Origin: Coprobacillus sp.
Lineage (GTDB): Bacteria > Bacillota_I > Bacilli_A > RFN20 > CAG-826
Length of the DNA stretch: 5,927 nt
Reading direction: 5' to 3'
Assembly (NCBI GenBank): GCA_021203745.1
Contig: JAJQAP010000054.1
Span: 1 to 5,927, forward strand
Both the position numbers and the translations under genes were made by a program. Of the stretch, positions 1 through 5,927 are shown one piece after another (within the stretch, counting starts at the first letter, position 1; every line of letters begins with the position of its first letter). A model generated the notes under the pieces. That model was not told where the DNA came from. It ran no database searches and saw only the letters and a list, made by a program, of their open reading frames with translations.

Positions 1-1659
1 AATAAAGTTATCAGGATCATACTCTGCGGAGTAAAAATAACAAGTCATATATGAGAGAGCGTATTGCTCATTTTCTTCATGGTTATACCACATATGAAAC
101 TCGAGGGTTAAACTAGATAGTTTTGCGGGTAGTATATCTGCAAGAGGTTGAGCGGCAATAAATGAAGTGGTGATGGCTCCACAATTTTGGACAAGCACTT
201 CGTAGCTAACTTCTAGGGTTTCATCCCCTCTTCTTTCCCCCTCTCCATCATTGACTTTATACTTAGCCCAGAAACTAGAGTCTAATGCATCTCCTTCAGG
301 TAACTCCTCATCATTATAATAGATTAGGGCGGAGTATTTATAAGTGCCCGCACGTAAAGAGTCTAGATGTAAAACATATTGCCCATTATCGACCTCACAC
401 TTTGCAAACTCACTACCAGTAAAACCATATATATAAAGGTCTCCATAATCTAGAGCACTTTCAGGTTCACTTTCTCCGTAGGCGGTAATATTAAAGGTAA
501 TAGATACCGGGCCATCATAAACTCTTAAATCTTCAAGTATCTCATTTAGTGGTTTAAGGGCGCTAAAACTTGCATCAATAGTACCACCATCATCTTCTAG
601 AGTTTTATCAACGACAAGGGTTTCATCACCTATTCCAGAACCATACTCACCCGTATTGACTTTATACTTAGCCCAGAAACTAGGGTCGGATGCGGCCCCA
701 CTAGGCAAGGTTTCATCAGAGTAGTAGATTAACGCGGAGTATTTATATGTCCCAGCGTCAATCTCTTCTATTGTTAAAGAGTATTTAAGGGTGTCTTCGT
801 CTTGTTCACAAGCGATAAACTCCTCTCCCTTTAATCCATATATATATAAAGTGCCATATTCTAGGGGACTTACCTCTGTCGTGGTATTTACCACTGTAAT
901 AGTAAAGTTAATTGTAACATTATATTTTGGGTAAATGGTTAGATCAGGAACAAGGTCTTCAAGAGGCATCCCTGCGTAAAAATAAGCATCCACACTAGAG
1001 TCGTCACTCACAAAAGAGTCATCGATTATATACTGTTCATCGCCTTCTCTAGACCCAAGTCCATCATTAACTTTATGGGCTTGCCAGAAAGAGTCGTCTA
1101 TCTCGTCTGGCAACTCTTCATCGGCGTAGTATAGAAGCGCGGAGTAGTTATATGTTCCTGTTTCTATTGTCTCAAGATGCAAGACATAATGATTATCTTC
1201 GATTGAGCAAGCGGCAAACTCATTCCCACTAAACCCATATATGTATAGGGTGGCATAGTCACTATCTAATGGTTCAAGTTCATTTTGACGATTAAGGTCA
1301 TCATACATATAGATATGGAAAACGATTGAAACATTACTAAATGTTTTTTGAGGGATAATAGTGTTTAACTGATTATTAACATAAACAGTTAAGTTATAGA
1401 TATACCCATCTTCGTTATCAGGATGAACTTCAAAGGATTGATTTTGCGTTGTTAAACGATGGGTGTATAGTTCAATGTCAGTAAGTAAAGCGGGATCAGT
1501 ATCTTTATAGAGTAAAACCACTTGATAAGTATAGGTTTTACGAGTGGATAATTCGTTAATCATTGTTTCATAGGTCACCACCTCGTCTCTTGTAACTTCT
1601 TCTAGTTTCGTGGGATTCCAATTATTCCACTCACCAATCACATAAGCTTCTGAGTAAGT
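1..1659 (-). repeat. Tandem array of about 133-residue CBM-like units in the lipoprotein
   Basis: Units start at residues 193, 326, 459, 596 and 728 (bases 1659, 1260, 861, 450 and 54), a period of 133, 133, 137 and 132 residues; the fifth is cut by the window edge. Copies 2-4 share LYIYG, a Cys 17 residues after the unit start (343, 476, 613), GTYxYSALxYY, SFW, KVN and a GDE motif, then a PLxxxL linker and an ITF-type strand. Copy 1 is divergent: it has YVIGEWNNWNP and TYTYQVVLLY, closer to D1 of the upstream protein. The array probably gives a long multivalent binding rod. Confidence 0.85.
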
Positions 1660-2235
1660 AGGGATTGTTTGATTTATCCCCCCAAGTTTAATAGAAATAC
1701 TAATGGTGGGATTTAGTACTGTCTCCCTAGCCTCTCCAGTTATAGAGACGGTAAAAGAGGTTGAAGCAAGATTCACTCCACTTTCTATCCAGCTCACTGT
1801 CACTAAAGTCTCTCCTGGGTAATAGGCAGTTAGGGTAAACCCGTATATTGTCATATAATCATTATCTAAAACGATAGTAACGTTATTATTAGTGGGAGTA
1901 ACCCCACTTAAAGCGGGGTTATTTGTATAAAGAGAGACCTCTATATCTTTACTATCACCAACCTCAAATGTCGCTAGATCAGTAAGATTAACAATGCTTA
2001 TCGAATAAGTATATGATTCAGGGATAGAGGGGCTTTCAGTGCCACTTGATTCTTCTTCTTTTGTGGGTTCAGACTGACTTGTCTGTTCACTCTCTTGAGA
2101 TTCACTAAAAGAGGATTCGCTAGTTTCACTCTCACTAGTTTTACTTTCGCTTGTGGCGCGACTATTCATCGACCCACATGAAGATAAAGATAAAACTAAA
2201 ACTGATAGTAGCATTAATAATTTACTTTTTTTCAT
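1..2235 (-). CDS. Repeat-rich surface lipoprotein with Ig-like and CBM-like domains (3' end missing)
   Basis: I read this frame codon by codon from ATG 2233-2235 to the left edge: 745 residues, no stop, C terminus outside the window. Residues 1-20 form a lipoprotein signal: positive start MKKSK, hydrophobic core, lipobox LSSC with Cys20 as the lipidation site. Residues 21 to about 71 are a Ser/Glu/Thr-rich spacer typical of Gram-positive lipoproteins. Residues 73-166 look like a bacterial Ig-like (Big2-type) domain ending in strand FTVSI. From residue 193 there are repeats of 132-137 residues, the first with a WNNW motif recalling starch-binding modules. The protein is very acidic. A start at Met8 would lose the Lys-rich n-region and the ribosome binding site spacing, so the first ATG is preferred. 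It probably sits on the outer face of the membrane and binds a polysaccharide; the ligand is inferred. It lies 47 bases after the upstream gene in the same direction and is probably co-transcribed with it. Confidence 0.92.
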   Translation of the reverse strand, partial: MKKSKLLMLLSVLVLSLSSCGSMNSRATSESKTSESETSESSFSESQESEQTSQSEPTKEEESSGTESPSIPESYTYSISIVNLTDLATFEVGDSKDIEVSLYTNNPALSGVTPTNNNVTIVLDNDYMTIYGFTLTAYYPGETLVTVSWIESGVNLASTSFTVSITGEARETVLNPTISISIKLGGINQTIPTYSEAYVIGEWNNWNPTKLEEVTRDEVVTYETMINELSTRKTYTYQVVLLYKDTDPALLTDIELYTHRLTTQNQSFEVHPDNEDGYIYNLTVYVNNQLNTIIPQKTFSNVSIVFHIYMYDDLNRQNELEPLDSDYATLYIYGFSGNEFAACSIEDNHYVLHLETIETGTYNYSALLYYADEELPDEIDDSFWQAHKVNDGLGSREGDEQYIIDDSFVSDDSSVDAYFYAGMPLEDLVPDLTIYPKYNVTINFTITVVNTTTEVSPLEYGTLYIYGLKGEEFIACEQDEDTLKYSLTIEEIDAGTYKYSALIYYSDETLPSGAASDPSFWAKYKVNTGEYGSGIGDETLVVDKTLEDDGGTIDASFSALKPLNEILEDLRVYDGPVSITFNITAYGESEPESALDYGDLYIYGFTGSEFAKCEVDNGQYVLHLDSLRAGTYKYSALIYYNDEELPEGDALDSSFWAKYKVNDGEGERRGDETLEVSYEVLVQNCGAITTSFIAAQPLADILPAKLSSLTLEFHMWYNHEENEQYALSYMTCYFYSAEYDPDNFI
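1740..2019 (-). other. Bacterial Ig-like (Big2-type) domain of the lipoprotein
   Basis: Residues 73-166 show alternating beta strands, with DLATFEVGDSKDIEVSLYTN, then YYPGETLVTVSW and a last strand TSFTVSI. The PGETLVTVSW step followed by a final beta strand is typical of Big2-type domains that space binding modules from the envelope. The call is by pattern and is moderately sure. Confidence 0.55.
2176..2235 (-). other. Lipoprotein signal peptide
   Basis: Residues 1-20 of the lipoprotein: n-region with three Lys, a Leu/Val/Ser core, then lipobox L17-S18-S19-Cys20 followed by Gly21. This is the classic signal peptidase II site; Cys20 would carry the lipid and hold the protein on the outer side of the membrane. 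Cys20 is codon 2176-2178. Confidence 0.92.
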
Positions 2236-2243
2236 ATTTTATT

Positions 2244-2250
2244 CACCTTT
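2244..2250 (-). promoter_or_regulatory. Ribosome binding site of the lipoprotein gene
   Basis: On the minus strand AAAGGTG lies 8 bases before the ATG at 2233-2235, a strong Shine-Dalgarno match at normal distance within an A-rich stretch. It fixes the start of the lipoprotein gene. The 47-base gap (2236-2282) shows no convincing -35/-10 pair and no hairpin with a U tract, so the gene is probably translated from a message begun upstream. Confidence 0.85.
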
Positions 2251-2282
2251 TTTATATAAACGTTACATGATGTTATATTCAT

Positions 2283-5200
2283 TTAGGCTAGGTATATATC
2301 AATATACCCAGGTCCTGAACCCATGTCTCTAGCGGTCCAATCAATAACCACTTTATAGCTCACTCCTGGAGTTAAACAAATATTATAATCACCGCTATTT
2401 TCAAGAGTCACTCCTTCAGGACAATTTCTTACATTAGAGGCGTTAAGAGCGACATACCAATCTCCCCAGTAGACAATACGGAAGCCGCAGTAACTATCAA
2501 TTTCAGTGAGGGTAAGTTCTACCTCCCAATACATAGTACTTGGATCGTCGTAGTCGCAGTATAGAAGATGACTTGCTACACTTGTAGTTGGGTCCCAGCT
2601 ATCATCTTCATATGTCCCGACAAGCGCCATCATCGAGTTATTTTTCATACTAGAAGTAAGATCATAAACTGAGTAAGAGCAATAATAATTTAGCTCGATT
2701 GTCTCCCCATCTTGAAGATCACTTGATACGGTAAAGGTACAGTTTTCCTCACTAAACTGGTAGTTCCAGTTTAAGACGGTGGGATTAGAAACATGGGTTA
2801 AAATAAGTTTAAACTCATAACTAGAATCAGGAATAAAACCATCTTCAAAGGTATATTCTAGATAACCATCAGAGTTCTGCTCCATAATGATTTCTCCAGT
2901 GGGGGCCCAAGACTCACTTAAGCCAGGTATTGTGCCAGTAATAATTGCTTTAAACCCATCATCTAGATATTGAGTAGTATTATAATATATTGGTTTAACT
3001 CTTAATGTAACATTACTTCTTGCTTTATCAGGATCAGGGAGGATACTGTCCATTGGACTAAGTATATCCACACTGATATGAGCTTCATTTAACTCATTAC
3101 CGTGAATTGTAAAGGTTTGATTTTCACTAAATAGTTCATGGTCCCAGTTAGGATCATGGTCAGAATAGACTAGGACCGCTTTATAAGAGTAGGTACCTAC
3201 ATCTAGTCCATCATCTAGTGTAATTTGATAGGTATCATCCACTTTGGTTAACTTATGAAGCTCCCACTCTTCATCTCCCGGGTTCCATGGACTACCAGCG
3301 ATATAGACATCTCCATATGAAGAGGTTTGTGCCTCTCCTTGATATTTAAAGGTAAAGACAAGGGTTAAAGATGGATCACCTGTATCAATAAGATCATCTG
3401 TTGTTACCTTAATCGTTGGATTATAGGTACTTATATCTATCTCTAAGGTATAGGTAATTCCAGCATATGTTAAAATATTATAGTCACCACTAGTTTCCCC
3501 GATAACTCCAACAGAATCACTTGTGAGGTTTCTAGCATCTATGACAGTTGTGGTGGCATCACCGTATTTTATAATACGGAAACCTGAATAACCATTATTA
3601 TCTTCTCCCGCCGTTATTGAAACAGTCCACGTATTTGTCTCACTATCATCTAGATAATAGACAGAGTCTGCACTTGGATAAGGATCCCATTCATAATTAT
3701 CTTGTTCAAAGGTTCCAAATATCGCGTATCCGCTGGTGGGATCTGGGGTATAAGAGCCAGAGACATAAGTTACATATAAGACCGGCGTATTACCAGTACA
3801 ATCTAGTTTAATATCATATGTTGCGTTCCACAAAAGCTCAATAGAATGATCATAGTTTTCATACCCATCATAGTGATCTCCAAGAACCTGGTCGTAACAA
3901 GAGCTATCTAGATTTGTGTAATCGGCGATAGTAACCCAATTTGAATAGGCGTTCTCATCGTATTTACAAATCCTAAAGGAAGCATTATAAGGTTCATGGT
4001 TATAATCTCTTAGACTAATAGTGCGTTTCCAATGCATTGTATTTGAATAAGAGGATGAGTAGCTAAGGATAAGATTGTCGTCATCTGGGCAGCGGGTCCA
4101 TTCATTACCCTCAAAATCACCAACGATGACGTATTTTTGGTCTAGACTAATGTCGTTAGTGTACTCACACACCCCGCAAGATTCTATCCATTTACCATCG
4201 TAGCTAGCAGTTAATGTATGCTTTTCTTCATCTAATCTGTTATTACATACAGTACACTCTTTGTAGTGGGTACCATTTGTCTCATCAATTAAGTAGCTAT
4301 CAGTTGGGGAGTGTTCCGCGTATTCAGTTAAATTCTCTGTTTTAGTGGCCTCACAGTTTTTACATTTATATTGAATATAGCCAAGTGAGTAGCAGGTTGA
4401 TTCCACTCTTTCTGTCTCTTCCCACTCATGGTCTAATAGCTCATATGTTTCTTCATTCATTGTGTAGCCGCATGTATCACATATAGTTTTAGAATACCCT
4501 TGCTCAGTACAAGAGGAAGGGACAGTTGTCGTAGTGCCGCTATGGGTCTCTCTACTATTTTCTATTTCTTGAGAGCAGACTGAACACTCATACCAGTGTT
4601 CATTACTATCATATTTTAATTCTGGGGTATGTAGTCCCGTTGCGGGTATCACCTGAGCTTCATAAGCTTCATTACATCTTAAACAGTAGCGATACATTAA
4701 ACCTGAAGTTCCGCAGGTTGCCTGTTCTTTAACAATCCATTCACTCATCTGGTGGCCGAGAGCCTCAGTTGTCACTGTTTCGTTTACCTTTCCACATACG
4801 CATGTATAAATTGTGGTCCCATCCTCAGTGCAACTTGCTTCTTTACCAGGAGTACCACTATCGTCAGGATATTCATGTGCTTTATAAGAGGTTAGGTCTA
4901 TATCTCCACAAACGGAACAGACAAGCCAGTGCTTTTCATTGTCGTTTTGGTATTGGGTATAGTTATGATCCGCAAGAGGTAAATAGGTAACGTTTTCCGC
5001 CCCGCATTCAGTGCAAACTAAGACCTCTTGTCCAGGAACTGTACAAGTGGACTCAAAGCTACTCTCTGGGTCATAAACAAAGTTATGACCAGACGCTTGT
5101 TCTACCGATTCATATTTATAGTTACAAATTACACAGTAGTAATTAGTGACTCCATCTTGGGTACAAGTCTTTTTACTTACTAGTTCACTATTTTCACTCG

Positions 5201-5927
5201 TATAAAGATGAGACTCAATCTCTCCTTTATACTCACATCTTGCGCAGACTTGTTGATGACCACACTCTCCTAAAGAGGTGTAGTATAAATCATGACCTAA
5301 CGCTTCGATTACTTGTCCATCTACGGCAGTATCACAATAAATACAGGTAAAGGATTCAGATCCATCTTCTGTACAGGTTGGCTCTATTCTAACAACCTCG
5401 TCTCCTGCCACATGGTAGTTTGAATCAATGGCTAGTGTTTCCTTATCTGTATAGCCACACTCACAGAATTTTTCTTGATAACCCTCATATGTACAGTTTG
5501 GTCTTTGATAGGCTCCATTTTGAAGCTCATGTTCTTCAGGTTCAGAAGTTGCTTCACATCCGAGCCTCCCACATATTTTCCAGTGGTAGACTTCATTAGA
5601 TCCATACACTGAATCATCACTTATAAAGTCATGCCCTAATGGGGCAATTGTTTCTGTTTTTGTCGCCTGGTGGCAGTTATCGCAAATCCAAGTTCTTAAA
5701 CCTTCAGTTTCGCAGGTTGGTGCTTCGCTAATCACACCTTCTCCACTATAGACATGCTCAATAGTGTCTAATACTTCAAGTTTAGCATAACCACATATAG
5801 GACAGTAAACGCCCGCTAAACCTGTATCTACACAGTTGGGCTCAGTATATACGTTCTCTAAGGTATGTTCTTCGTAATTAGCGTACTCTCCACATAGTAA
5901 ACATTCTTGCCAGTGGTAAGTACCATC
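2283..5927 (-). CDS. Large Cys/His-repeat surface protein with C-terminal carbohydrate-binding-like modules (5' end missing)
   Basis: The frame is open from the right edge to a TAA at 2283-2285, giving 1214 residues; the start and any signal peptide lie outside the window. The GTG at 5733-5735 is residue 65, in the middle of the repeat array, and is not a start. Residue numbers below count from the right edge. Residues 1-590 are 16 Cys/His units plus a degenerate last one (see the repeat entry). Residues 598-722 (A), 732-843 (B) and 1098-1214 (C) look like SusE/SusF-type modules. Residues 847-942 (D1) and 945-1070 (D2) look like CBM20/CBM48-type modules. No membrane segment, sortase motif or catalytic domain is seen, and the protein ends right after module C. 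It is probably exported, perhaps as a lipoprotein like its downstream neighbour. A role in binding carbohydrate or metal is inferred from the modules; I do not recognise a named family for the whole protein. Confidence 0.9.
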   Translation of the reverse strand, partial: DGTYHWQECLLCGEYANYEEHTLENVYTEPNCVDTGLAGVYCPICGYAKLEVLDTIEHVYSGEGVISEAPTCETEGLRTWICDNCHQATKTETIAPLGHDFISDDSVYGSNEVYHWKICGRLGCEATSEPEEHELQNGAYQRPNCTYEGYQEKFCECGYTDKETLAIDSNYHVAGDEVVRIEPTCTEDGSESFTCIYCDTAVDGQVIEALGHDLYYTSLGECGHQQVCARCEYKGEIESHLYTSENSELVSKKTCTQDGVTNYYCVICNYKYESVEQASGHNFVYDPESSFESTCTVPGQEVLVCTECGAENVTYLPLADHNYTQYQNDNEKHWLVCSVCGDIDLTSYKAHEYPDDSGTPGKEASCTEDGTTIYTCVCGKVNETVTTEALGHQMSEWIVKEQATCGTSGLMYRYCLRCNEAYEAQVIPATGLHTPELKYDSNEHWYECSVCSQEIENSRETHSGTTTTVPSSCTEQGYSKTICDTCGYTMNEETYELLDHEWEETERVESTCYSLGYIQYKCKNCEATKTENLTEYAEHSPTDSYLIDETNGTHYKECTVCNNRLDEEKHTLTASYDGKWIESCGVCEYTNDISLDQKYVIVGDFEGNEWTRCPDDDNLILSYSSSYSNTMHWKRTISLRDYNHEPYNASFRICKYDENAYSNWVTIADYTNLDSSCYDQVLGDHYDGYENYDHSIELLWNATYDIKLDCTGNTPVLYVTYVSGSYTPDPTSGYAIFGTFEQDNYEWDPYPSADSVYYLDDSETNTWTVSITAGEDNNGYSGFRIIKYGDATTTVIDARNLTSDSVGVIGETSGDYNILTYAGITYTLEIDISTYNPTIKVTTDDLIDTGDPSLTLVFTFKYQGEAQTSSYGDVYIAGSPWNPGDEEWELHKLTKVDDTYQITLDDGLDVGTYSYKAVLVYSDHDPNWDHELFSENQTFTIHGNELNEAHISVDILSPMDSILPDPDKARSNVTLRVKPIYYNTTQYLDDGFKAIITGTIPGLSESWAPTGEIIMEQNSDGYLEYTFEDGFIPDSSYEFKLILTHVSNPTVLNWNYQFSEENCTFTVSSDLQDGETIELNYYCSYSVYDLTSSMKNNSMMALVGTYEDDSWDPTTSVASHLLYCDYDDPSTMYWEVELTLTEIDSYCGFRIVYWGDWYVALNASNVRNCPEGVTLENSGDYNICLTPGVSYKVVIDWTARDMGSGPGYIDIYLA
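2286..2636 (-). other. SusE/SusF-like module C, C-terminal
   Basis: Residues 1098-1214 of the large protein: opening ALVGTYEDDSWDP, middle FRIVYWGDWYVAL, SGDYNI, then closing strand YKVVIDW. It ends the protein, with TAA directly after IDIYLA. It is separated from its paralogue B by the two different modules D1 and D2, so the order is A-B-D1-D2-C. Confidence 0.55.
2718..3389 (-). repeat. Two CBM20/48-like modules (D1, D2)
   Basis: D1 (residues 847-942, 3102-3389) has DVYIAGSPWNPGDEEWEL, then GTYSYKAVLVYSD and NQTFTIHG. D2 (residues 945-1070, 2718-3095) has FKAIITG, ESWAPTG, then YEFKLILTH and CTFTVSS. Equivalent positions are 120 residues apart. The pattern YIxG, W, then GTYxYKAxL resembles CBM20/CBM48-like beta-sandwich modules that bind alpha-glucans. 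D1 and D2 also match the tandem units of the downstream lipoprotein, including a PMDSILPD stretch before D2 that parallels PLNEILED there. Confidence 0.55.
3399..3734 (-). other. SusE/SusF-like module B
   Basis: Residues 732-843 of the large protein: opening AIFGTFEQDNYEWDP, middle FRIIKYGD, then SGDYNI and the closing strand YTLEIDIS before PTIKVT. The SGDYNI motif is shared with module C, to which B is closer than to A. A short Thr/Pro-rich linker separates it from module A. The probable role is ligand binding. Confidence 0.55.
3762..4136 (-). other. SusE/SusF-like module A
   Basis: Residues 598-722 of the large protein open with YVIVGDFEGNEW, carry the middle strand FRICKYDE and end in TYDIKLD and VLYVTYV. 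The same landmarks recur in modules B and C, so the three are paralogues. The layout (G-x-F/Y-x(4-6)-W opening, then FRI, then a Y-x-hydrophobic-x-hydrophobic-D closing strand) recalls SusE/SusF-type starch-binding modules. The family call is by pattern only. Confidence 0.5.
4158..5927 (-). repeat. H-T-T Cys/His super-repeat array
   Basis: There are two unit types. T units have C-x9-C-x(1-2)-C with Gly after the third residue following the first Cys, then a closing His; the first Cys is at residues 32, 72, 145, 185, 255, 295, 366, 405, 473 and 512. H units read H-W-x-x-C-x2-C and then a closing His (H3 has Q and H6 has Y in place of W; H2 has C-x4-C); the lead His is at residues 5, 115, 224, 333, 444 and 554. 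The order is H-T-T five times, then H6 and a degenerate seventh unit (KWIESCGVC, residues 579-587) with no closing His. Super-repeat starts are at 5915, 5585, 5258, 4931, 4598 and 4268, a period of 327-333 bases. All ten T units and all six H units keep their Cys and His. Cys/His-rich repeats of this look (CTEDG, then ALGH) are common in predicted secreted proteins of gut Firmicutes; I cannot give a family name. Zinc binding is inferred from four possible ligands per unit. The array runs past the right edge. Confidence 0.88.

Noticed and set aside
2234..2282. A 16-codon reading frame in the gap, overlapping the lipoprotein ATG
   Set aside because: It has no ribosome binding site and no recognisable product; it is most likely chance in an AT-rich gap.
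2291..2308. Inverted repeat with 7-base arms and a 4-base loop near the end of the large gene
   Set aside because: The stem is A/T-rich, lies inside the coding sequence and is not followed by a U tract on the minus strand, so it does not support a terminator.
3617..3811. Plus-strand open frame of 64 codons
   Set aside because: It lies entirely antisense to modules A and B, has low-complexity-like composition and no ribosome binding context; a shadow of the real frame.
4769..4990. Plus-strand open frame of 73 codons
   Set aside because: It is antisense to the Cys/His array, where every repeat unit is preserved in the minus-strand frame; a shadow.
5432..5620. Minus-strand open frame of 62 codons in another frame
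   Set aside because: It overlaps fully with the repeat array of the large gene, whose frame is supported by the regular Cys/His spacing.
5733..5735. GTG as start codon of the large gene
   Set aside because: The same frame continues upstream to the window edge with a full H unit and a full T unit, so the true start lies beyond the window.
4158..5927. Cys pairs read as heme-binding cytochrome c sites or as DNA-binding zinc fingers
   Set aside because: The CxxC pairs are not followed by His as a rule (CxxCH appears once only, CDNCH), and the context is a secreted protein with binding modules, not a cytoplasmic regulator.

Overview
The window holds parts of two genes, both on the minus strand and read from right to left. 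They look like two large, repeat-built, secreted or surface proteins of an AT-rich Gram-positive bacterium. The lipobox signal peptide, the Ser/Glu/Thr-rich spacer behind it and the strong AAAGGTG ribosome binding site all fit Firmicutes, possibly a gut Bacilli or Erysipelotrichia-like lineage. That placement is inference; no marker gene is present. Both frames stay open with TGG as the Trp codon and no in-frame TGA, so a standard-type bacterial code fits.

Right to left: from 5927 down to 2283 runs the 3' part of a long gene (at least 1214 codons, start beyond the right edge). Its first half (5927 to about 4158) is an array of small Cys/His units of two kinds, H and T, in a strict H-T-T order with a super-period of 109-111 residues. 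Its second half carries five beta-sandwich-like modules: two resembling SusE/SusF-type modules (A, B), two resembling CBM20/CBM48-like starch-binding modules (D1, D2), then a third SusE/SusF-like module (C) at the C terminus. After a 47-base gap that holds only a ribosome binding site comes the second gene (2235 down to 1, 3' end beyond the left edge). It encodes a lipoprotein: signal peptide with Cys20, acidic spacer, one Ig-like domain, then a tandem array of about 133-residue units of the same general kind as D1/D2.

The short gap, the shared orientation and the shared module family suggest an operon for two cell-surface proteins that bind the same or related ligands, perhaps alpha-glucans or other polysaccharides. 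No catalytic domain is visible, so binding or adhesion is more likely than hydrolysis. No RNA gene, mobile element, CRISPR array or convincing terminator was seen. The most unusual structure is the H-T-T super-repeat, with its fully retained Cys/His pattern and nearly constant spacing.
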